From the NCBI RefSeq assembly GCF_051521495.1, contig NZ_CP150355.1, positions 12,648,001-12,712,000 on the forward strand: a DNA stretch of 64,000 bases, in the 5' to 3' direction. The notes beneath the pieces were generated by a model. That model worked only from the letters and a program-made list of their open reading frames with translations. It made no database searches and was not told where the DNA came from. Source of the DNA: Sorangium sp051521495 (GTDB taxonomy: Bacteria; Myxococcota_A; Polyangia; Polyangiales; Polyangiaceae). Each line of letters opens with the position of its first letter. Within the stretch, counting starts at the first letter, position 1. Shown here piece by piece: positions 55,454-62,478 of this stretch. A program made the translations under genes and the position numbers.

Positions 55454-55629
55454 GACGCCGGCCGCCTGGCGCCCGGCTCGTTCCAGACGTCCATTCCTGT
55501 CACGATTCGGCGCTTCATCGCCGATTATTCCAGGCTAGAATACGCAGTGAATGGTCGAGGTGGCGGGCGCGCTCATGTCCCGCGAGCGCTCACGGCCGCG
55601 TGGCCCACGGCTCGCATTCGCGGAGGTCC

Positions 55630-55917
55630 ATGAGGATCGCGACGATCATCGCCGCCGTGTTCATGTCGTCCTGCGTGGTCCAGCCAGTGGCCGAGATCAC
55701 GGGACCGGAAGATGCGGAAGAGCCGACAGATGAAGACGCTGATGCGGTAGCCGAGCCGCGCCTCAAGCAGGTGTGCTTGCTCGCCGGCAAGCGACAGAGT
55801 TCTCGCGAGATGTTTTGTCGTTTCGCGTGCCCAAGTGGGCTCAAGAGGCAGTGCTGGTCCGCCGCGAATCAGGGCGGGCGGGAATGGACGAACTTCTGCA
55901 CCAACAACTTCCACTGA
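55630..55917 (+). CDS. Small Cys-containing lipoprotein
   Basis: 95 residues from the ATG at 55630 with GGAGG three bases upstream. Signal MRIATIIAAVFMSSC gives a lipidated Cys15. The mature part has an acidic spacer (GPEDAEEPTDEDADAV) and a small domain with four Cys (QVCLLAGKR, MFCRFACPSG, RQCWSAANQG, NFCTNNFH) that should form disulfides. Unknown function; the pattern resembles small secreted knots or inhibitor-like domains. A hypothetical gene follows almost at once. Confidence 0.8.
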   Translation: MRIATIIAAVFMSSCVVQPVAEITGPEDAEEPTDEDADAVAEPRLKQVCLLAGKRQSSREMFCRFACPSGLKRQCWSAANQGGREWTNFCTNNFH

Positions 55918-55943
55918 CGCCAGCGCTGCCCTATCTACCGGGC

Positions 55944-56267
55944 ATGCACGACGGAAACGTGGTAGCCTCAAGGCATCTGGACTTCACGCCGAATGATGGG
56001 AGCTTCACGCGCAAGGTTCGCATCCTGCTCAGCAGGCCACACAGTCCCGTTCATCGAGAGAACGAATGGATCGTTGACATCGAGATTGAGGAGTCGTTCA
56101 AGGCTCCGGTTCTCGACTATGCGATTGGCTCCGATCCATTCCAGGCGCTGTTCCTGGCGATGTGCAAGGTGGGTGACCTGCTCAAGCCGTGGCGCGACGC
56201 GGGTGAGCTCAAATGGGGCGACAGCGCCGACCTCGGTCTGCCGTCACTGATCCACCCGACGGTGTAA
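55944..56267 (+). CDS. Hypothetical protein
   Basis: 107 residues from the ATG at 55944, which follows the lipoprotein stop by 26 bp; the in-frame ATG at 55884 would overlap that gene by 34 bp and adds 20 poorly conserved-looking residues. It reads MHDGNVVASRHLDFTPNDGS, then WIVDIEIEESFKAPVLDYAI and FQALFLAMCKVGDLL. A compact alpha/beta protein, no signal, no motif. It is reminiscent of DUF6968-type small proteins but that is uncertain. Probably translated with the lipoprotein upstream. Confidence 0.7.
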   Translation: MHDGNVVASRHLDFTPNDGSFTRKVRILLSRPHSPVHRENEWIVDIEIEESFKAPVLDYAIGSDPFQALFLAMCKVGDLLKPWRDAGELKWGDSADLGLPSLIHPTV

Positions 56268-56455
56268 CCCTGCCTGCCCGTTCAGCAATCCGCCCACTGA
56301 ACGCCGGACGCGCCGGCCCACCCGGACGGATTCACGGCGTCTCGCCCTCCCCGGCCGAGGGGCGCCGGGATGGCGGCGGGCTTCCTCGTGGAGCGCATCG
56401 ACGCGCCATTGTTGTGGAGCCAACGAAACATGACGGCCGCGCGGGGATCCGGTGT

Positions 56456-58258
56456 ATGCTGCGCGGATCGCCGGAGATGCGCGCTCTCGCCGGCGACGAG
56501 GCCACCGTGGATCCAAGGATTGCGTCGCTTGTCACCGATCTGGCCGCCGCGGCGACGTTCGAGGACACCGCCGAGCGCCTCTTGCGGGCGTTGCTCCAGC
56601 TCGCCGCCGAGGCCCTCGCCGGCTCTCCGTTCGCGCGTCGCGGCCGGCTGCTCCGCGGCATGGTCCACCTCCGCCCGGCGGACGGCTACCGCCGCCTGGT
56701 GGTGCTCGACCATCCCGACGAGCCGTCCCCCAGAGCCCCCTCCAGCGGCGCCGAACCCCCCTCTCTCCTCCCTTCGGCGAACGCCTGGCGCTGGGTCGTC
56801 GAGCACCGCTGCGGGCTGTCCATCGACGTCCATATCGGCGTGATCCAGCTCCACCTCGCCGGCGCCGCGCCCATCCTGCAGGATAGCCCGCCGAGCGAGT
56901 TCGATAAGAGCGACACCCGCCGGCGCCTCATCGGGCGCGAGGCGAGCCACGTCCTCGTCCTGCCCCTGCGCTCTCCAGGCGGCGCGATCGAGGGGATGAT
57001 CTCGCTCGAGGCGAACTGCCGGGCCGCCTCCGGGCTGCCCTTCATCTGGCCCGAGTGCCTCCCGTCGATCCAGCTGCTCTCCGACATCGCGAGCCCCTAC
57101 CTGGCCACGCTGCCGCTGCGCCGGGTCGTGACACCGCCCGCGGACGAGTTCCTCCCCGTCATCGGTACCTCCATGGCCGGCATCATCGAGATGCTGCGGG
57201 TCTTCGCCCAGCAGGAGGAGACCATCCTGCTCAGCGGCCCGACGGGCGTCGGCAAGTCCCGCCTGGCGCGCTGGTCCCACGAGCAGTCGGAGCAGCGGAG
57301 CCGCCCGTTCGAGACGCTGGATCTCGCGACCGTGCCCGAGGATCTGCAGATGGCCGAGCTCTTCGGCTGGAAGAAAGGCTCGTTCACGGGCGCGGTGAAG
57401 GACACCGCCGGCTGCATCGCCCGCGCCGAGGGAGGGACGCTGTTCATCGACGAGATCGACAAGCTGTCGCTCAAGGCGCAGGCCGGGCTCCTGCGCGTGC
57501 TCGAGGAGCGCAAGTACCGGCCGCTCGGGGAAGGGGCGGGCGACCGCAGCGCGCAGGTGCGCTTCATCATCGGCACCAACGCGGATCTCCACGCGGCGGT
57601 GCGGGCCGGCCGGTTCCGGGAGGACCTCTATTACCGCATCAACGTGCTGCCCGTGCAGGTGCCGGCCCTCACCGACCGCGCGGACGAGATCCCGCGCTGG
57701 GCGGCGTACATGCTCGATCGGCGGCACCGCGCCCGGAGCCCCGAGGGGGAGGCCCGGCTCGCCCCGGACGCCGAGCCGGTGCTGCTCGGCCACGGGTGGC
57801 CCGGGAACCTGCGGCAGCTCGACAACATCGTCCGGCGCGCGTACGCGCTGGCGCTCATGGAGGCGAAGGGGCCGGCGCGCGAGGTCGAGCTCGGAGGGCG
57901 GCACCTCGCCCGGGCGCTCGCGTACGAGGCGGGCGCGGGGCCCCGATCGCTGGTGGAGCTCTTCCAGCTCACGGCGGCCGAGTTCGTGCGCCGCGCAGAG
58001 CAGAAGAGGGCGCAGGGGACTGCGCTCGACCTGGACCTCGCCGAGGCGCTCCGCGGCTTCGTGCTGGCGGCCGCGGTCGAGAAGCTGGGGAGCCGGGAGG
58101 ACGCCTTCCGGCTGCTCGGCAAGGAGAGCGTGGTGCAGAACCGCAACCACCAGAAGGCGCTCAAGCGCGAGGTCGACAAGGTGGAGGCGCTCTGCAAGGC
58201 GCTCGGTGAAGCGGGGGCGCCGTTCAAGGGGCTCGCCGAGGACGAGCGGGACAGGTAG
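56456..58258 (+). CDS. Sigma-54-dependent activator with GAF-like sensor
   Basis: 600 residues. The N-terminal 220 residues contain a GAF-like domain (ALAGSPFARRGRLLRGMVHL, LVLPLRSPGGAIEGMISLEA) and no receiver. The AAA+ domain (about 235-460) has Walker A GPTGVGKSR near 261-269, the sigma-54 contact loop GSFTGA at 308-313 and Walker B GGTLFIDEID near 328-337. The C-terminal region replaces a standard Fis helix-turn-helix with LRGFVLAAAVEKLGSREDAF and LLGKESVVQNRNHQ, which may still bind DNA. The input is probably a small ligand or protein partner rather than phosphorylation. A monocistronic regulator; targets unknown. Confidence 0.9.
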   Translation: MLRGSPEMRALAGDEATVDPRIASLVTDLAAAATFEDTAERLLRALLQLAAEALAGSPFARRGRLLRGMVHLRPADGYRRLVVLDHPDEPSPRAPSSGAEPPSLLPSANAWRWVVEHRCGLSIDVHIGVIQLHLAGAAPILQDSPPSEFDKSDTRRRLIGREASHVLVLPLRSPGGAIEGMISLEANCRAASGLPFIWPECLPSIQLLSDIASPYLATLPLRRVVTPPADEFLPVIGTSMAGIIEMLRVFAQQEETILLSGPTGVGKSRLARWSHEQSEQRSRPFETLDLATVPEDLQMAELFGWKKGSFTGAVKDTAGCIARAEGGTLFIDEIDKLSLKAQAGLLRVLEERKYRPLGEGAGDRSAQVRFIIGTNADLHAAVRAGRFREDLYYRINVLPVQVPALTDRADEIPRWAAYMLDRRHRARSPEGEARLAPDAEPVLLGHGWPGNLRQLDNIVRRAYALALMEAKGPAREVELGGRHLARALAYEAGAGPRSLVELFQLTAAEFVRRAEQKRAQGTALDLDLAEALRGFVLAAAVEKLGSREDAFRLLGKESVVQNRNHQKALKREVDKVEALCKALGEAGAPFKGLAEDERDR

Positions 58259-58281
58259 CGGCGGAGGCGCGGCGCCGCGTG

Positions 58282-58380
58282 CGTCGTCGGTGATAGCCGC
58301 CTGCGTCGCCGGTGATAGCCGCCTGCGTCGTCGGTGATAGCCGCCTGCGTCGTCGGTGATAGCCGCCTGCGTCGTCGGTA
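58282..58380. repeat. 22-bp minisatellite just after a stop codon
   Basis: Four 22-bp units start at 58282, 58304, 58326 and 58348 (second copy with one change) and a partial fifth follows to about 58380. It starts 24 bp after the stop of the sigma-54 activator gene. The remaining part of 58259-58599 has no gene. Confidence 0.9.
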
Positions 58381-58599
58381 ACGCGGCGGCGTTCGACGGG
58401 ACGCGCGGCGAGGAGCGCGAGGGCGCGCGCGGCGCGGCGATCGCCGGTTCCGCCGCGGCGTGACCGCGGACGGCACGGCTGAGGGCGCTGGCCCGTGGCT
58501 TGCCATATCGGAAGGCGAACACGCCTGCTCGGAGGGCGGCCTGGGAAACAGGCGCTCGCCGCGAGAACGGCAGGCCCGAGAGCTACGGAGTCCACTTCA

Positions 58600-59982
58600 A
58601 TGCGCCTCCATGCCACGCGCACGGGCTCGCCCGTGTCATCCATCGGTTCTACCATGCGCCGCCGCGCGCTCCTGCCCATCGCGCTGGCGGGCGGCGTCGT
58701 CGCCTGCGCGCTCGCGCCCGGAAACGCGGCAGCTCAGACCACCGGGGGACAGGGCGTCACCGTCCGGCTGATCGAGCAGCGGAGCTACCGCGAGATCAAG
58801 GCGCCCGACGGCACGCGCACGCTCGTGCCCGACGAGCCCGTGCTGGTCCCCGACCGCGCGCTCCCTGCGAGCAAGGAATTCACCGTCATCGTGCCGGTGA
58901 ACGGGGAGCTGCCGTCCACGCAGGCTCAGCTCGAGATATGGCCGCGGCGCGATCAGGAGAGCTGCGACGACCCTCCTCGCGGGGCCAACGAGGCTCAGCA
59001 CTACACGCTCGGCATGCACCTCCACGGGGCAGCCGAGGCGCGCGTGTTCGAGGCGACCGTCCCGCCGCTCGAAGTGGACACCACGTTCTGCTTTCGCGTG
59101 CAGCGGACGAGCCGCCTCGCACAAGGCCTCACGGAGCAGGAGGCCGCGAAGCAAGCCAAGGTATTCGACCAGACCGCAGGCGACGTCCTCGGGTACATCG
59201 AGCGGGCCGAGGTGCTGTCGGTCGAGAAAATCAAAGCGGAGCTCCACACGAGGATGAAAGAGGCCCTTCGGCGCGCCTATCCAGGCGCCGACGTGGCGCT
59301 GAGCGCGGCGGTCGAGAGCGTGATGGGAGACCTCCTCAAGACCGATACCATCGAGAAGTACCGCGCGGCGGCCGCCCTGGCCAAGGCGACCGGCTCGGCA
59401 ACGGATGTGGCGGCGAAGGAGAAGGCCAAGCAGGACCTTCGCACCGTGATCGACGCGGCGACCCAATCGCTGAAAGCCATCGGCGAGGTGCACATCCGCG
59501 AGAGGGCGTCGCTCTCCTCGCGCCCGGGCGCTGGTCAGACGCCGAACGCGGGCAATTACGCCGCCGTCGACGCGGGCGTCGTGCTGGCGTTCCCCACGGC
59601 CGCCGACGAGCTCCATCCCTGGATGCTGCCGTACTTCGGCGTGAACCTCTACTTCACGCCGGTCGATCGCACGATCGCGGTCGGCGATCTCGCCGGAAAT
59701 GCCTTCTGGCAGCGCTTCTCGCTCACGCTCGGCGTGAGCCTCGCGCAGCCGTCGCTGCCCAGCCGGGCGACGCGCGGCATCGCGTTCGATCGGTATCCCA
59801 TCCTTGCGCTCGGGTGGCGGTTCGCCCACTTCGTCCGCGGCACCGCGGGCGCTGCCCTGTTCGAGGTCGCCGACAGGAACCCTGCCTCGAGCGAGTTTCA
59901 CCTGGCCGCGGCGCCGTTCATCGGCGCGTCCCTCGACATCGATGTCATCCACCTGATCAGAGACGGGTTCCCCAAGCTGTGA
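58600..59982 (+). CDS. Exported hypothetical protein with beta-barrel-like C-terminus
   Basis: 460 residues from the ATG at 58600 (GGAG 12 bases upstream); the ATG at 58654 would begin directly at the signal peptide MRRRALLPIALAGGVVACAL. After it come a beta region (about 40-140), a long helical middle (EKIKAELHTRMKEALRRAYP, TIEKYRAAAALAKATGSA) and a strand-rich end with repeated aromatic positions (PWMLPYFGVNLYFTPVDRTI, RFSLTLGVSLAQPSLP, ASLDIDVIHLIRDGF), suggesting an outer-membrane barrel. Function unknown. It leads a run of co-directional envelope genes to 62446. Confidence 0.78.
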   Translation: MRLHATRTGSPVSSIGSTMRRRALLPIALAGGVVACALAPGNAAAQTTGGQGVTVRLIEQRSYREIKAPDGTRTLVPDEPVLVPDRALPASKEFTVIVPVNGELPSTQAQLEIWPRRDQESCDDPPRGANEAQHYTLGMHLHGAAEARVFEATVPPLEVDTTFCFRVQRTSRLAQGLTEQEAAKQAKVFDQTAGDVLGYIERAEVLSVEKIKAELHTRMKEALRRAYPGADVALSAAVESVMGDLLKTDTIEKYRAAAALAKATGSATDVAAKEKAKQDLRTVIDAATQSLKAIGEVHIRERASLSSRPGAGQTPNAGNYAAVDAGVVLAFPTAADELHPWMLPYFGVNLYFTPVDRTIAVGDLAGNAFWQRFSLTLGVSLAQPSLPSRATRGIAFDRYPILALGWRFAHFVRGTAGAALFEVADRNPASSEFHLAAAPFIGASLDIDVIHLIRDGFPKL

Positions 59983-59997
59983 AGAGGAGGAGCACTC

Positions 59998-60315
59998 ATG
60001 AGTAAGCTTGTTCTGGAGATTGAGGGCGGGACGTTCATGAAGGACACGGAGTTCCAGGTCGTCGTGCGTGTCGTCGGCCTCCCGCGGGAGGCTCGCGCGA
60101 CGGTCAGCCTGGAGCAGGTCGACGGGGTGACGCCGTTCTACACGGCGAAGCGCGAGGCCCTGCCCGTGCCCGGCGGCGAGCGGAAGGCCGTCTTCCAGGT
60201 GAAACTCCCGGGGCTGCCCGGCGATACCGTCTTCGCGGTCCTCCTGGCAGAGGCGCAGATCGAGGCGGGCCCGCCTTGCAAGCCGACGGCGAAGGGGTTG
60301 CGGGTGCAAGGATGA
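59998..60315 (+). CDS. Small hypothetical protein
   Basis: 105 residues with a good GAGGAGGAG ribosome-binding site. It reads MSKLVLEIEGGTFMKDTEFQ and is predicted all-beta (QVVVRVVGLPREARATVSLE, KAVFQVKLPGLPGDTVFAVL), like an Ig-type fold without signal peptide. It starts 15 bp after the preceding stop and its stop overlaps the next start (ATGA), so it is in one operon with both neighbours. Function unknown; a chaperone or periplasmic adaptor lacking its own signal is conceivable. Confidence 0.78.
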   Translation: MSKLVLEIEGGTFMKDTEFQVVVRVVGLPREARATVSLEQVDGVTPFYTAKREALPVPGGERKAVFQVKLPGLPGDTVFAVLLAEAQIEAGPPCKPTAKGLRVQG

Positions 60316-61043
60316 GAACCACAGCGTTCCTCATGCTCGCGCTCGCGGGCTGCGGCGGCGACGACGAGATCTCGGCGAGCGACGTGCTCAGCCTCTCGGT
60401 GCACGGCGACAACCCCGCTGTCGAGGCGCCGCCGGCCGACGGCCGCTCGGTGGTGGCCGTGGAGGTGTGTACGCCGCTCGTGGAGAACCGCCGGGCGGAT
60501 CTCAAGGCGTCCGTGTCGATCTCGGCGGGCCGCTGGGAGGGGATCTCCGATGGCGCTCTGACGCTCACCGTCCCGCTCGGCAGGGACACGTGCGCCGTGC
60601 GGCGCTTCACCGCAGGGAACGTCGCGGGGCCGGTGCGCGTAACGGCGACGCTCGAGGGCTTCACGCCGCCCGCCGAGCAGATCGAGCTCGCGCCAGCGGC
60701 GATCGAGCGCGTCGAGCTCTGGGCGACGCCGCTCGTGCTGACGGCCGGCAAGGCGAGCCAGGTGCAGGTGCAGACCGCTGTGCGCGCGCCGAACCTCGGC
60801 AAGCCGAGCGCCGGGACGACGGTCGACTTCGCGATCGAGGCGGTCACGCCGGAGGGCGCCACGGCGGTCGTCGGACCCTCGCGCGTCGAGGTCAAGGAAG
60901 ACGGCTCGGCCGCGACGACCTTGATGGCGTCGCCCGAGGTCACGTCGGTCGTCGTCCGCGCGACGGCGACGCCGCCGGCGGGAACGAGCACGACGCCAGA
61001 GCCCGTGACCGCTCAGGTCGAGCTCACCTCGGTCTCGCCGTGA
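60312..61043 (+). CDS. Lipoprotein with Ig-like domains
   Basis: 243 residues from the ATG at 60312, overlapping the preceding stop by four bases. Signal MRTTAFLMLALAGC gives lipidated Cys14. Two beta-sandwich regions follow (about 30-125 and 130-240), with TVDFAIEAVTPEGATAVVGP and the Big_1-like GSAATTLMASPEVTSVVVRA. Bacterial Ig-like domains of this type occur in invasin or adhesin stems. Probably a surface lipoprotein working with the two upstream exported proteins; no enzymatic motif. Confidence 0.82.
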   Translation: MRTTAFLMLALAGCGGDDEISASDVLSLSVHGDNPAVEAPPADGRSVVAVEVCTPLVENRRADLKASVSISAGRWEGISDGALTLTVPLGRDTCAVRRFTAGNVAGPVRVTATLEGFTPPAEQIELAPAAIERVELWATPLVLTAGKASQVQVQTAVRAPNLGKPSAGTTVDFAIEAVTPEGATAVVGPSRVEVKEDGSAATTLMASPEVTSVVVRATATPPAGTSTTPEPVTAQVELTSVSP

Positions 61044-61096
61044 TACAGCGTGGATTCTTGGAGAAGCGCTGCTCTGGCGCGTCGGGAGGACAGCCT

Positions 61097-62086
61097 ATGC
61101 GATGCGATGCCTGGTATCGTGACGGTGGAGGATTCGTGAGAGGAATCCTCCGAGGATGCGGCACGGTCCTGCTCGCCGCGGGGTTGCTGCTGGCGCCCGG
61201 ATGCTCGGGCGCGCCGTCGGCGTCCGCAGCAGCGGCGAGCATCGATGGAGAGGACAACCGCACCGAGTGCGGCTCGCGCCAGCAGTGCGACGCGGTCGCG
61301 CTTCTGGTTCATCGTGACGTGGTGAGCACCACCTCTGGTGATAGCGTCACGCTCCGGATGGAGCCCTACAGCAGCGCTCACAAGCCGCTCTGTGCGTGGA
61401 CCAGGTTCGCCGACCAGCCGGTGATCTCGTCCAAGGCATGCACAGGCTTCCTCGTCGGGCGCGACGTCCTGGCGACTGCGGGCCATTGCGTGCTGGACAA
61501 GAATCTGGAAGATTTGCGCGTCGTCTTCGGTTATCGGATGCTCAAGGACAATCGGCGCCTGGCGACGATCTCGCAGCAGCAGGTCTATCGCGTGGCCCGT
61601 CCGTGCAGCCCTCCGCGGTACGATTCCAGCACTCATGAAGACTGGGCGCTGCTCCAGCTGGATCGGCCGGTGAGCGCTGCCAAGCCGCTTCCGATCGAGC
61701 GCACCGGGACCATCGGCCGCGGCGACCAGGTCTTCATGATCGGTCACCCGCTCGGCCTCCCTCTCAAGCACGTGGACAATGCGTTTGTCCGTGATGCGAG
61801 CAAAGAGTTCTCTTTCAATGCGTCGCTGGACGCATTTCATGCAAACTCTGGGTCCCCGGTGTTCAACGAGGCCGGCGAGGTGGTGGGCTTGCTCGCGGGT
61901 GGAACGGGAGCGGATCACGTCTGGCACGAGCACGCCGGGCGGGCTGCAGGCGAAGGCTGCTGGGAAGAGTATACCTGCGATCCAAAACGGGAAGGGTGCA
62001 ACGGTAAGCGAGTGACGCGCTCCAGCGCCTTCGCTTCGAAAGTACAGGGCTGCGCCTCGCAGGGAACGCCTGCAGAACCACAATGA
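61097..62086 (+). CDS. Trypsin-like serine protease, lipoprotein
   Basis: 329 residues from the ATG at 61097 with GGGAGG seven bases upstream. Signal GTVLLAAGLLLAPGC gives a lipidated Cys at 36. The chymotrypsin-fold triad is complete: H130 in LATAGHC, D182 in HEDWALLQLD and S253 in ANSGSPVF. The domain resembles bacterial glutamyl-endopeptidase/V8-like or HtrA-type proteases without PDZ. Four Cys near the C-terminus (EGCWEEYTCDPKREGCNGK) may form disulfides. It would cut proteins in the periplasm or at the surface, possibly processing products of the neighbouring genes or prey proteins. Confidence 0.93.
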   Translation: MRCDAWYRDGGGFVRGILRGCGTVLLAAGLLLAPGCSGAPSASAAAASIDGEDNRTECGSRQQCDAVALLVHRDVVSTTSGDSVTLRMEPYSSAHKPLCAWTRFADQPVISSKACTGFLVGRDVLATAGHCVLDKNLEDLRVVFGYRMLKDNRRLATISQQQVYRVARPCSPPRYDSSTHEDWALLQLDRPVSAAKPLPIERTGTIGRGDQVFMIGHPLGLPLKHVDNAFVRDASKEFSFNASLDAFHANSGSPVFNEAGEVVGLLAGGTGADHVWHEHAGRAAGEGCWEEYTCDPKREGCNGKRVTRSSAFASKVQGCASQGTPAEPQ

Positions 62087-62131
62087 AAAAACACGTCCTG
62101 TCGCTGTCTCTGAACGAAAGGAGAGCTGATC

Positions 62132-62446
62132 ATGCCGAACGAAGATAAGGTGACGTCGGGTGGTGGTTACGAGCGAGGCTCCGGGTTGCTGGGCAACCCG
62201 GACATGGAGATCGATCCCGGCTACTTCATTCTGAGACAGAACGGCCAACAGGTGGGCCGGGCCTTCACCACCAGGAGAGGGGATGAGCACTGGGAGCTAT
62301 TTGTCAATTACACCTGGCCGTCCAGGAGGAGCGGCCCCGTCGTGCTTGTGATCGAGCCGACGACGCAAAACGCCCCCGCCGATGAGGCCGCGTTCCGGAG
62401 TGGTATCACCCAGGGCTCGGTCTATCTTCACCTGAAGGCCGTCTGA
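62132..62446 (+). CDS. Hypothetical protein
   Basis: 104 residues preceded by AAGGAGAG. It starts MPNEDKVTSGGGYERGSGLL and is all-beta in the middle (YFILRQNGQQVGRAFTTRR, HWELFVNYTWPSRRSGPVV). No signal peptide and no motif recognised. It follows the protease gene by 45 bp and may be its inhibitor, substrate or an unrelated gene; nothing in the sequence decides this. Confidence 0.72.
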   Translation: MPNEDKVTSGGGYERGSGLLGNPDMEIDPGYFILRQNGQQVGRAFTTRRGDEHWELFVNYTWPSRRSGPVVLVIEPTTQNAPADEAAFRSGITQGSVYLHLKAV

Positions 62447-62478
62447 CGATCCGAATCTGTCCGCGCGCCCGGCCGTCG

